Shown here: piece after piece, positions 12,103 through 25,500 of the stretch
How the letters are laid out: each line of letters starts with the position of its first letter
Position numbering within the stretch: the stretch's first letter is position 1
DNA from: Telmatactis stephensoni
Taxonomy: Eukaryota; Cnidaria; Anthozoa; Actiniaria; Isophelliidae
Assembly: GCA_029948255.1 (NCBI GenBank)
Contig: JALIZF010001518.1
Coordinates: forward strand, 213,501 to 277,500
Direction of reading: 5' to 3'
Length of the DNA: 64,000 nucleotides
The notes under the pieces: model-generated
Database searches by the model: none
Told to the model about the DNA's origin: nothing
Seen by the model: only the letters and a program-made list of their open reading frames with translations
Translations under genes and position numbers: made by a program

Positions 12103-12256
12103 GATAAGGAATGAATGGAAATCCTCCGTATAAAAAAGTATTTACATTACTGACGTTTTGAGACTTTTTTTCCTCAGACGAAGTGTCATGGATCAAAATG
12201 TCAGTAATTTAAGTACTCTCATTGTATACGAAGGATTTCCATTTATTCCTTATTGC
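12103..12256. mobile_element. Palindromic MITE, GGAATGAATGGAAATCC arms
   Basis: The left ATAAGGAATGAATGGAAATC and right GATTTCCATTTATTCCTTAT pair. Inner arms (TATTTACATTACTGACGTTT facing AATGTCAGTAATTTAAGTA) also pair. About 150 bp, no ORF. Confidence 0.75.
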
Positions 12257-12344
12257 ATTTTAGCCTAAACTAGTTTTCAGTTTGTCTAATGGTTATGCAG
12301 GATGGTACGCCTTCTTAATCACTACCTCTTGTCCTCAGTTGCCA

Positions 12345-13605
12345 AGCACCTGGTCACCGTTAAAAACAGGGAAATCTTTTTTACTTTTCTGATCCTATTT
12401 TCGTCATCGAATTCAATAATTCATGGACACCTCAGTCTTCGTCGTGTGCTGGACCTCATTGTTTTAAATTATGATACAAAACAGGACGTGAGTCATTTGT
12501 TTTAAGGAATATATTGTTCGAACCTTATTGTTTTCAGTTTCTACTTGTTACGGGAAATAGATTTGACTGATAAAATTTGATATTCAGTTTCTGGCAATTA
12601 ATCTATTTTAAAGCTATATTTGAAACCCTAATGGATAAGTAAACTTGTGATATTTGCTTTAAATATTATTAGGTTTGTCAGAGATTATTGATGGTACTTA
12701 AGATAGACATTTTATTTCGAAATCCATCAGGCTACAGCAATGCTTAGGTTACATGATTCTTTCTCGATCACTGAGCCAAGGTAAGCCGCAACTTCTTGTG
12801 TGCCAAAGGTGTGTCAGGCCCCTATGACTGTTACCTTGCCTTTTCTCCCTAAGTAGCCCTTATTTTGTAGATCCTTTTGTAGAATAGGCCGGACCTTCAT
12901 TTTTGTCATCAGTACATGTGCTTCTTAGCTTTTGTCTTAGTTTTCCCTTACCTAATCATCGATATAGCCTAGAAACTTTGACGAGATAACTATGATGTCC
13001 AAGTTTCACATGACTAACTTAAACCAATCACAACTAAACAACTAAATAGTTATGATGTCAATATAGTTACACTACGTAACTAGAAATAGGACTGTACGTA
13101 CTCACTAGTGATAGTAGGTTGTGAGAGCTAAGGCGAAACCTAGATAGATAAGTAAACTTGTGATATTTACTTTAGATATTATTAGTTTCGTCAGACAGCT
13201 AGGTTATTTCTTGTACTTAAGATAGACATTTAAGCTTTAAATCCATTAGGCTGCAGCAGTGCTTAGATTACATGAATAGGGTTTCTCTCTCTCGATCGCC
13301 GAGCCAATCTAATAAGACCAATAAAGCACAGACGAACGTTACCCGCTTGTCTACCTTGAGTGGTCCATCATTCTAACATATTGATAACATATTGAGAAAT
13401 GGTAGGAATGGTTGATATGAATCTATGTGGCGTGTTAGCTGTGCGGCCTACGTGTCCCTTTAATCATAGGATATCGTAAACTAGTTAGTTTGTGTTCTAG
13501 TATGCTTTGTGGCTTTAAGAATACTACAATAACGCAGTGAAGCGTAGTTTGTTTTGAGTATTGTTCCATTGTAAACGATTCTTATTCTTTGTCAACCGAC
13601 GGAAC
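12345..13605. repeat. Third block of the duplicated patchwork with an internal direct repeat
   Basis: 12345-12530 is a diverged copy of 8238-8430, and 13405-13605 of parts of 8484-8715. Between them lies a direct repeat of about 150 bases, 12628-12780 and 13146-13307 (shared GATAAGTAAACTTGTGATAT and TACTTAAGATAGACATTT), about 515 bases apart. Confidence 0.75.
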
Positions 13606-13734
13606 TGAATATTATCACATGTTATTGCAGTGTCTGAAGCTGGTGTTTGTCTTCTATATTATATCTTGTTACCACAACAACCACATAAACCACGTGATTT
13701 GGTATACATTAAGGAGCACCATGCTTTAATCCCT
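13606..13734 (+). promoter_or_regulatory. Duplicated segment immediately upstream of the receptor start (candidate promoter/5' UTR)
   Basis: This block repeats 11711-11834 with few changes and ends 56 bases before the receptor ATG. It holds an E-box-like CACGTGAT and an acceptor-like TTATTGCAG at its left part. Its position suggests promoter or leader sequence; the regulatory role is inferred. Confidence 0.35.
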
Positions 13735-13790
13735 AAACTAATACAACACACAACTAGGCGGTATGGACTAGAACAATTACTTTGGTAGAA

Positions 13791-16700
13791 ATGTGCTCCT
13801 TTTCACATGGATGCGGGAAGCTACTGATGTTAGTGTGGATATTGTGTCAAAAATGGTAAGTACAAGGAATGATATCGATACTAACTAACAAGACCAACGC
13901 CGCTTTGTAGTCAAGAACATTAACTGCACCTCAAGTGAAGTAATACGTCTTAATCAGAAAAATGTAATAATTTGACTTAGTTCAGTAATACCGTAATTTT
14001 GTGTACTAATATACGCAATGTGTTATGAAAGTTCGAAGTAGTTATTGAGCAACAGCAACACTAAAACAATAGACACCAATTTTCTTCATTTTGCTAATGA
14101 ACTTAAAGAATTTTTAGCCCTATTTTTCTAAGTTGGCATCACAACGCCAAACTTCCAATTCAAGGGGACTTTTGTATTCATATTGTAAAAAATGAGATTG
14201 TCACAGCTTGTGTCCTGTGAACCTGAAATAAGCGAATCTTCAAATTTGCAATTCTTTCAACTTTCCGCAATTGAAGCGCGATAGTTTTACGAAGACTTTT
14301 GAAGGAAGAATATTGTAATTATTCTTCATGCAACAGCAAGGGACTAACGCCCATAGCCGTAAATTTAAACAATTGTTTGATGTTTTGAAGTTGAGTTGAG
14401 GAGTTACCTGACAGAAGTGACTAGTGATTGGAAGGATTTCAATTCCCGTAGACATGATATATAAACAGGATAAACGTTAATTCAAGAACTCTCATCGCCG
14501 AAAGTATCAATTTACTTAGCAACTCAATCTCAAGTTCATCATACGGTTATTTTTCAAAGTTTTATAGGAGCCAGCGCTTTATTCATTTAGATAATGCTTA
14601 GCTTGACTCGTGCACCAAGACTGATGGATTATTCTAGCATTAGTTTAGAATAATTATCGGTGTCTTGTTTGAACGTCATGGGATTTCACTCATGTATTCA
14701 ACAATAAGAAAAGCACAAAATATATGTCATAGCAAAACCTAGTTTCAATACCATTATTTACAAACTCATCAGGCTATTCAGTTCAAGAATAATTACAGTC
14801 TTTGGTATGATTTTGCTAAAGCTAAGATTATTTAATTGACGAGTTTTCAATTATTCATCCCAATTTTGACATATCAATTTTGGTAGAAAGGCTCCCCTTT
14901 GCGTCGTTAAAAACATTGACTATGCTCAACGAAGAGAAAAACTGCCTTCAATTTGAAGAACTCCTCTGAAACATGCAATCAACTCGATATTCTTCCTGTC
15001 ACGTTGGGAAAGTGCCTTTTTTAGTCTATACTTTTCGGTAGTTTATGTCCAGAATTATTAATAATAGTAGTTAAAAAAAATCAAACTACATAACAGTCTG
15101 CATTGAGATGTCAGCTGTACTAATCCAAAGCCATTACCAATTACAAATTACTAAACCCACATTTTTTCTGAGACTGAGGAAAACACAGTAAAACTGGTTT
15201 ATAAAGCATTAACTTCAGTGGCTGACCAATATGATAATGTTAATTAAACAGCTACTAGGCAACAAGAGGATGAGAATTCAGGACGAAGTGATCGAAAGTG
15301 ATACGAGTTTACTTAAATTTCTACACTGGTTTTCAATGACTTGATTTATTTAGTCTCTGATTAGCGATCGATCGACGAAAAAGTCTTTTTAAAAGCTGAA
15401 TCTCAGTAAAACCCATAGTAGTTTTTGGTTGTATTCGTCATTTTTAGTATTAACCATGCGAAAAGTTATCCATTCAATATATATATGTCATGTCCAGATT
15501 GCCACGCACACTTCAATTATATTACTTATTTTACCTGAAATACTATTTTACTTATATAACTGAACTTCCACATTAGTTAATTTCTGTAATCTTTATTTGT
15601 GTGTAAATCAACAAAAGTCAAGTCTTTCAACTGTGAAATTTTCCTTTTTTCCATTCTCATTCCGTCCAACCAAGCCTCGCAACTATGTCGCCAGTTAAAA
15701 CATTTTCTAGTCGTTACCCTAAGTTCTGCCTTTGCAAAAACTTTGCTTTGGTAAATGAATATATACATCTATGTCAAAAAGGGTCTGTCGAACGATGCAT
15801 TACGCCGATGCGACTCATAGACCGAAAGGAAATGGGTAGTTGCAAAATCTCCCTCTCATTTTGGTTTATTCGTGATTTATGCTAGCGCTGCGACTAGATC
15901 ACCAAGAATAAATATGTGTTGTGTATAAGGCGTTACTGTGTACCGGCGGCCTTGTAACGCCTTTGGATATCCATGGTGTTAATGTAATAGTCACCATGTT
16001 AACAACATATAACTGTAAATTACACTTTTAATATATCAGTAGGGCGACATCATGTCAGCAGAATGGAGAGACTGAAAACTCCAGGAATGTCACCACAATC
16101 ATTGAGAAGTTGCTCCAGCAAAAGCAAAACAAACTATGCAGACCTTACCCATCAGGTGAGTATGGGACGGTAATTGCTAACAGAGTAAGAATTATTTGTT
16201 TGTGCGTTGCAAGTAGAATCTTCACCTGTTATCAAAAGCTATTTTCTACTTTCAGTTTCCTTTCTGATGGACCAAAGTACCAAACATGAAACTAGAAAAA
16301 CAGTTTTGTGCTGTTTTATCAAAGTGTTTGAATACATGTATCCATAAACTAGTGTTATGGAAAACTGGAATTGCAAACCGCTGTAAAATGTTCTTAGCTC
16401 GAAAGATAAGCCCTCTAAATTTTAAAACGCAAAGCCCTTCCTATCAGGTCCCATCAGAACCCCTCCCAAACAGATTGTAGTGATCAGTGTGAAGTTGATA
16501 TACTGTTCATTACAATTTCATAACAATTTGATCTAAGCTGGCCACGATCCCACGACGCAAAGCGATCACATGCATCATGCAGACGTTCCATCAGAAAATA
16601 TACTCAGCTTATCTTGAAACGCAATATTCCCCACCAAAGAGGCCCTTTGAGCAAATGTAAGCTCAGTATTTATATTGACAACAATTTTCCAGGCCGAATG

Positions 16701-19476
16701 AATCGTCAATAGATTAAAACGCTCAAAGCGCCAGAAAACGATGACTTAATCTCGATACATTTGTGAAACAGTACCGTTTTGGACTGCCGATTATTATTTA
16801 CACAATTTTGATAACGCCTTACTTTGCATGGGGGATGACTACAATCATTGTCTAAATATACTCGGCATGACTTGATCATGTTTTAAGTTTGAAGAACTTT
16901 CTCCGATATTTTGCATGACTCTTGCCTTGAAGTGAACATTGTTTAGAAATCTGAACCATCTTTTATCTCTCCTTATATTTTCTTTTTCTCTCTTTGTGTG
17001 TGTGTTACTTATTTAGTAGATCACGGGCTGGGGGAGAATCTTTGTTTTGTGACGAGTACTTGTTATTGTTGAAATAAATCAATGCAAAACTCTAGTGGCT
17101 TAAACTTTTGATCACAACACAAAATGGGGGGCCTGCACTAACAGGTCACGTGACCCTATCTCCCCTAAATCAAGCAGCACCGTCACAATGAATGCCAGAA
17201 TAGAAAGAGCACTTGATTGACAGCAATAAGATGAAAAGAGATTGCCTGCATGCATCTTGCCTAATGATCTAAGAGATTCATAAGCAGTATATTCCATTTG
17301 CCATGGCAAGTTCAACCGCTGACCACTAGACCTTGGCTCACTGGCCCAGTTCACACCTTCTGAAGAAATCCGTGTTTAGTCGCGTTTCTTATCCACTAGC
17401 AGTATTATGGATCGGTCTAGATTATCCTCGCCGCTTAAAATAAGAATTACACGTTTTCTACCTGTTCTGAGTCTGGAGTCTACTTTGTTTGGTTTAGGCT
17501 ACTCGAAATCATTGCAGTACTTTGTTCTCCCGACGAAGACGAAAGTGTTAAGGGGCGCGCAACGTCCTCCTTGCGTCCAAGAAAGTACGATTGACCAAAA
17601 TCAGACAAGTCTTTCAAACGACGACGACGTCCTTACTGATGATATGACGAGTGTAGCCTATTGCCAGATAATGGAGTGTGAAGTGTTATCAGCTGGGTTT
17701 AATGAAACGACGAATGTAATCGATTTCGAAACAGTGGCCGACTGTGAGGTCCCTTCAGCTGTTTTGGAGGCCGAGAAAACTGCTCCAGGTCAGGACGAGC
17801 AAACCACGGACGATGAGAATTATCAACCGAATACCAAAAAATGTACGGGGTGTATCAATCAGGTGAACATTCTTTCGTGTTTCCTAATTTTAAGGATTAA
17901 CAATGAAGACGAGCAAATAAGGTGAGGTAACAAGTGGCATCGAGCTCAGAGCATTTCAAAATGTCACGTGGTATGCAATACGGAATGGTCATTGGCTGAA
18001 ATACGATGACTCGGTGTTTAGTTTTTATATACCCTGTAACATTTTAGTACCGGACATAGTCGTTAGAGGGAAGTTAGTGACAAGCTTTGCGTTTCAATAA
18101 TAACAACAACAAGTATTTCACTATTTAGAACTGAAAAAATGGCTAGACAGTAATAAACTGAGCCTCAATGTCATGAAAACTAAATGCATGTTTATAGGCA
18201 CAAGGCAGAAAGTTTCAACATTACCCGCTGAGCCCGATATTAGTCTTGACGGGACGGCTATTGAGCGTGTAATGACCTATAAGTGCCTGGGTGTGCATTT
18301 GGATGAACGACTCACCTGGGAAACACATGTTTCGGAGATTTCAGCTAAAATATCAAAAACGCTTGGTGCTCTAAGACGACTCAAACCAATTCTTCCCCAA
18401 CAGGTGCTGATCACGATTTACAAATCGTTGATCTTACCATATCTAGATTACTGTAGTGCTGTTTGGGGTAATTTTGGTAAGGGTCTCGCTACAGACCTCC
18501 AAAAACTACAAAATAGAGCAGCCCGTATAATTACTGGGGCTGACTACAGTGTTCGATCTACTCAGATTCTTCATAATCTAAACTGGCTGACTTTAGAAGA
18601 GAGACGTTCTCAACAATTTAAAAAGCTCATGTTTAAAACAACTAATAATGATGTACCGGAATATCTTTACGAAAATTTTACTCGAATTAATACGGTACAT
18701 TCTCACAACTTAAGAGGCGTTAATGACAATCTTTTCATTCCAAGGCCTCAAACTGAAGCGCTCAAAAAGAGCTTTGTATATCGAGGAGCTTGCTTATGGA
18801 ACAGTCTCCCTACTAAAGCAAAACAGGCCACCACTTTAAGTTCCTTCAACAATAATCTTTAGAAACCATTAGACATATTTTTATAAATAATTTTAATCTT
18901 GGAAATCAATAATAATAATAATAATAATAATATATTAATCTTTAGCCAGGGTAGACCCGTCAGCTAAAGCTGGTATCAATGGGTGCCCTGGTAATCGTTT
19001 TTTATTTAAGTGTAAGTAGATTAGCAAATTAGTATTTATTTTCCTTAGAAATTTTTTACACGGCTCAAAGGGAGAGCACTTGTAAAGTTAGTGATTTGAC
19101 ACCGTGTTTAAATAAAGTTCATTCATTACTCGCCACAAAACAAAGATTTTCCGTGATTGAGTTATTTTGTAGACCCAATGTAATCCATAGCCCTCGTGGT
19201 TATTATAGATATCACGGGCGGATCCAGGGCTCAGACTGAGGGGCTTCGGTTCACATTTTATATTGTGCATCTTGTTCTTGATGTTTTTCTTTCTCGACTT
19301 AAAATGTTATATTTTTAGGATGAGAAAGGGGGTTCCCGGGCACCCAAGGAACTCCCCCCCTGGATCCGACCCTGGATAGCTTGTACCTTTGAGTGTGTTT
19401 TACACTCTTTTCTAGTTTTTTTCCCTTTCGTTTTGTTGTATTTATGTAAATAATTGAACCAAACTAAACACTGTTG

Positions 19477-19510
<34 letters not shown>

Positions 19511-22500
19511 AGATTGATTGACTGACTGACTCACTGATTGACTAATTGATTGATTGACTGACTGATTGATTTTGTTTTACGTAAAAATGGAGTTTTAGGA
19601 GATGATCGTTCCCCCTCCCCCTGTGCAATGTTGCTGCTAAAATCCAGGGACTTGGTACCCTGTATTAGGCTGACACAGTTGGCAGACCCTACTGCCAAGA
19701 AAGCACAACATTGTACAACGAGAGGGGGATGTAATTTAAACAAAGTCTTTGCAATCATGTTAAAAAAACGTTAATCTCAACATCGTGAAAACTAGTTTTG
19801 GCAATGATTGTAGTCACCACTCCCCTCTCCACCCTAGATCGTACTTAGTAGTGAAAGCCAATCACAAACGTGAACGATTTAATGCGTTAAATTTATTTAC
19901 GTCTTCTCGGATAAGGATGTTCAACCGCAGACACTTCAAGACTTGAATTGGAGGGACGTAACACCACTATTCGCCGGGGAGAGTAGGCCATGAAGTTGTC
20001 AGTGTGCGTGGTCTGAACTACCACACTGCAGGGCCCACAGTAATTGGTGAAAGCTGTTGTGGTGTCCCTGCCTTTATTGGAAGGAAAAGCTTATTTGCTC
20101 ACAATTTTTCACATTACAGGCAACTCCCCTGTGATTATAAAGACCGATATCAAACTGATGTCAATTGGAAACTTTAGAGAGGCTGATATGGTATGACATA
20201 TATATTAAACCAATGTATCGGTGTCTAAAAGTATTGGCTGCAATAACCATAATGCCTTCTGTTTTTTTTTCTTTGGGGGGGGGGGGGGGAGGGTAGCTAT
20301 TGTATGTCAAATCAAACAAATTGTAATTCAAATCAAACAAATTTGGATCACAATAAGTACCCCCCACCCCCACCCCCTGCCCAAACAGAGGGCATTATGG
20401 TTATGTGAAAGTAGAGAATTGTCCTATACTTGAAGCTTTGGATGAGGGACTGCGAGAACTGTGGTAATGTTGGTTGTTGGGTTCTAACTGCTACTGGCAC
20501 TGCGACAAAACAACTGCGCACGCGCGAGTTGGATTACGCGCGCCCGCATCTTGAACTTTTTAGAATTTGCATCGATAGATTTTCCATGGCATATCTTTGA
20601 GTTTTATCATTTTGAGCATTGGTGCAAATGGGAAAGTACTTGGGGACTAAGTTAGGCCTACTCCGGGCCCTAAAATCGCCGTAATTTTGGGCGATCGTAG
20701 GCGATTTTAGGCGATTCAAGCAAAATTATCCCAAAGATGCTCAAAACTTAAGGCGATTTTTGGTCGATTTTGGTCGATTTTAGGCGATTTTGGTCGATTT
20801 TAGGCAATTTTGGTCGATTTTAGGCGATTTTGGTCGATTTTAGGCGATTTTAGGGCCCGGAATAGGCTTCTGTGGCTTAGTTTTCCCCTGAAAAGTTCAC
20901 GAGCGAATGTTTTCAACGGGATCGCTTCATAAGTCGCGCATGCGTGATACATTTGACTACGATGTCCTAATTATGCATTAGCGTCATTGGCAGGGGAAAG
21001 TAAAGCTGCTAGTAATTTTCTTCTATTATTGGCTCATATCTTTAGTCTTACTGTGGTTTAAATTTCCTTAAAGCAATATACTGTTGAGATGTATTTTCGT
21101 CAGTCGTGGTACGACCCAAGACTAGCCTATGGTAGTAACCAATCCATCGATAGCATCACGTTAAATGGTGACTTGAGTGATATCTTTTGGCAGCCTGACA
21201 CAATCTTTGAAAACGAAGTGGAAGGCAAGGTGCACACCCTATTAGCCAAGAATAAGTACTTCAGGATCCATAAAGATGGACGCATTCTAACTAGCACCAG
21301 GTAATCTAATCAAACGCTTTGTATCGCCCAGAGATCCTTTCATTTATTTTGGTCCGGGTGATCCGTCGTCGGAAATTATCGCGTATAGCTTGGTTAACAA
21401 ATTGAAGATAGTTTTCCATTGTCAGTACTCTTATTAATCATGGATGACGTCAAAAAATGTTCAAAACTAAAGTGGAACCACGAGCGCAGCGAGTGGTTTC
21501 ACTGCTAAGTTTTGGACACTTTTTGACGTCATCCATGATTAATAAGAGTACTGACAATGGAAAACTATCTTCAATTTGTTTTTTACAACATTATCTTAGA
21601 TCTTTTCCGTCCAAATCTGTTTGAAAAACTGTCCCAAACTTTTTTCTGTAAGGACGAGCGTGACATGTTGGCGTCAGCTATTGTCAGTACTCTTATTAAC
21701 AATGGCTCTCGGCCAATCAGATTGCAAGATTTTAGTCAAATGTTGTAAAATAAGGAATTAATGTCGGACATTTTCATTTCTACCTATAAAAGGTACCAAA
21801 ATAGGCCATATGCACTAACAGGTCACGTGACCCTATCTCCCCTAAATCTAGCAGCTCAATCAAAACGAACTACAAAAATGAAAAAGCAGCTCGATATTAG
21901 TAAAAGCGCAAAGTTTTAGTTTATAAGATGAATAAGAGAAAAAATGCCAGTAAATTTAAGATTAGATATTTTCTTAAGATTCGTTCGGAAAAGCGCGTTG
22001 GATGACACGAGCTTGCCATCCAACGCGTTTATCCAAACGAATCTTAAGAAAATATCCAGTCTTAAATTTACTGGCATTTATCCTGTATTACATCTTATGA
22101 GCTGAAACTTTGCACTTTTACTAATATCGAGGTGTTCTTTCTATTTCTGGCATTATTCATTTGGATGATTATGCTTGATTTAGGGGAGATAGGGTCACGT
22201 GACCTGTTAGTGCATATCGCCTATTGGCGTGATTTATGTAAGTTATGTTTATCTCTAAAAGTTATCAATAAAACATGCAAAATCTCAATCTGGTATCAAT
22301 TTCGTTAAAAGTACATGCAAAATATCTATACATACATACATACATACATATCTTTTATTTCACTTTGGATTTAAGATAGCATACAATGGATACTAGTATC
22401 TCCGAAGAAACAAACAAACAAACAAACAAAATAATATAAAACTGCAATAAGTTCCGATAAAGATTGAATTTATATATAAGCATCCCATGTACACGGGAAT

Positions 22501-25500
22501 CATGGAAACAAAAGAGTGCGGCGGGATATGCAATCCTATTCAATTGGTGCGTTGAATTAAAAATTAAAAATTATCGTAGCACGAACTACGATTATAGATT
22601 TTTGAGCGATCTTATACAACATTGTTGCCATCAATAATTACTCACAGTTGTACGTGCCATTTTACATGTCCCGCCCTTTTTTTGCTCAACGTTGCGCTAA
22701 CGGATGCTCGCGCGTGCTCTTTTAAACTTATCCGTAAATCAATTGGCACGACAACTACCGCGCATGTCCAGTAATAGACGTAAACGAGGAGAATGATGCT
22801 TTGCACACTGCTTTCACCGTAAAACGAGTTCATTAAATTAAATGTAATAGCTTTATATTCCTCTGTGACAGATTGACTCTTACGTGCTCTTGCCCGATGG
22901 ATTTCCACAAGTTTCCGATGGATGAACAAGAATGTGGGATTTACATCGCAAGCTGTAAGTAATGACTCATCTCTGACATGATTCCTTAAGTCATTGGGTT
23001 TCCTGTGGTAAGGGTTGAAGTACGAACCAAAGGTCAGATCAAATCGGGTTAGATCAGATGGGTGAGCATCAGCCAGGTCTTTAGAAGCTTGTAGCTTACC
23101 GGATAGGGTTCGTTTACGTACGACCCTCCATGCAGGGCTAATTTGCAGTGTGGAGCACCACAAAAATGGCAAGAATTGTAACCCGCTACAACGCGTTAAA
23201 AACAATAAAAATCCACAAGTATTATACTTGTCGACGCGGAACTGGCTACAGCGGGTTTCGTAACCCGCTACAGTCGAACCCGTTCAGTAGAGCCGGCTGA
23301 TCTCGATCCCGCGGGTTTGCAGTCAGCCTGCTACAGCGGCTTTGTCTGTAGCGTGTTACGAAACCCGCTGTAAGCGTTTCGTCGACAAGTATAATACTTG
23401 TGATTTCTTATGATCCTCAACCCGTTCTAGCGGGTTTTTTTTCGAAGCCGCTATATAGCGGGATAAACATTTTTGCCATTTTTAAGCTCGGAGAGATGAG
23501 GTGGCTTACGACTTAACGCCTTTATAATCTGGGATGTGAAAGTCTATCCATTTGTAGGTGAAATTAGCACCTTCTGTGTTGGTCCGCGCGGCCGGTGCTC
23601 TAATTAAACCATCCTTTCAGTCAAAAAAGTCTATAAAAGTGTGAGGGAGGAGGGAGGCGGAGGGGAGGAACAGGCTAATTGTGAACAAGTACATGACGTA
23701 CTAGTGTTTGTATTCAATAGATGGCTACACTACAAGAGACATTATCTATGAATGGCAAAACAAACACGAAACTTGGGAAAATGGCAATGAAATCCCTCAG
23801 TTCGTGTTGAAAAATATTAGCATGTTGAACACGACTCGACGCTATCTTACAGGTAAGGGATCCCAACACTATGGCAATGGCACACGATGCAGTATTTCTT
23901 GTAACGAATTGCGCATAACAGAAGTTGCCCCATGTGTCCATCTCTGAAGCACATCGCGCACAGTTTCAGAGAAACGTTGCAGATGTAGAACTTGATTCTA
24001 ATCCTGCAGCTTTTGAATGCAACGTTGCAAAGAACCGTGCACACGGTGGTTTAACTTAATTTGTGTTGCGTGCAATCTTACAGAAAGTTATATGAAAAGA
24101 TCGCATCGTGTGTCCGTGTGGCTTCAAGTGAAGTGACGGTTAGCCTTCTAGTTTCTCACCTCTGCGGTCCCTTGTGCGATTCCCGGACGGGGTACATGAA
24201 GTGAGCTTTTAGTTCGTTCTCTCCCTTGTTTCAAGGGTTTTCAACGGGGTCCTCCGGTTTTCCTCGCTCCATTAAAAACGAACTGGTGAGTCGAGAGTCG
24301 GGTGTTTACAATATTCAATGTAGTAACTAGGGTGTGTGAGTGTATTAGGATTCCATTGATCATATTTCATATGGATATTTGCGCAAAAAATATACTTAAT
24401 GCTTTACCCTCTGTTTGCTATAACTGAGTCTGCGTATCTTTCTAATTGCTTAATATCCAGGTGACTACTCGGCTATTGGTATTAAGTTCATCTTTATACG
24501 CCGATTGGGTCACTACTTCACAAAAGTCTACATACCAGCTATACTCATCGTTATGTTATCGTGGCTTTCATTTTACGTCGACAGACGTTCGGCTCCTGCT
24601 CGTGTATCACTCGGAATAACGACAGTATTGACTATGACGACGCTTCTGATTGGTGTAGGTCAGGGTTCTTTACCTGTAGTTGCTTACGTCAAAGCACTAG
24701 ATTGGTATCTCTTTGTTTCATATTTTATGGTGTTTGCTGCATTTGCGGAGTATGCAGTGATCAACTACAGAGATGCAAGTTATCAGCGGGAACAGTGTGA
24801 AACAAAGCCAGAAATGAATGGAGGCGTTCCTGTAGCATTACCAAAAAAGGTAAAACCAAAGAAGAAGATAACCCATCCCTTAAAAGAATCCTAGTTAGCC
24901 GCCATTTTGTCAGCCAGAAGCCGAGACATCAAAAGCATCCATTTTCATCGGCTGATGCAATATTTTAAACTGAATATTGTTATACTTTATTTGTTGAGAA
25001 TTATTTCGAAGATATGCGGGATCATCCTCTTTAGTTTTTGAGTGTAAACAATAACAAAGGAGTGGCTGACTAGGATTCTTTAAAGTTGTAGGCATTCCGT
25101 TCCGGGAGTAGGGGAATACAGCTAATACAGTTTTCAGTAGGCCACTGAGTTTATCAAAGCGCAAGCCCTGTAAACATATCAATATATTTGCCTTGTTTCG
25201 GGATACCAATAAGAGTATTCTTGTGGGCAGTTCACTCAAAGATGTGTGTCTTTTTGCAGGACGACAGGACCTCTGACAATATGTCAGAAATTTATTCCAA
25301 CGTCATGCCACAGGAAGCCCGTGACTTTCTACAAGGCATAGGAAGCCCGCAATTTTCTGCACCCCATGAAACAAGTCAAGTAAGTCAGACTCGTTTGACC
25401 AAGGGCTGGTTTACAGAAAAATTCCTTACTCCTCCAGAACTAATTGATACTTGGTCTAAAACACTGTTTCCTTTATTCTTCATTGTATTTAATGTTTTGT

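Noticed and set aside
22642..23205. 187-codon minus-strand ORF
   Set aside because: It overlaps the strongly supported Cys-loop exon on the plus strand and shows no domain; judged a shadow.
24850..24894. Stop at 24892 as the end of the receptor
   Set aside because: TM4 would be missing; the donor at 24850 (AAG/GTAAAA) joins in phase to the TM4 exon at 25260.
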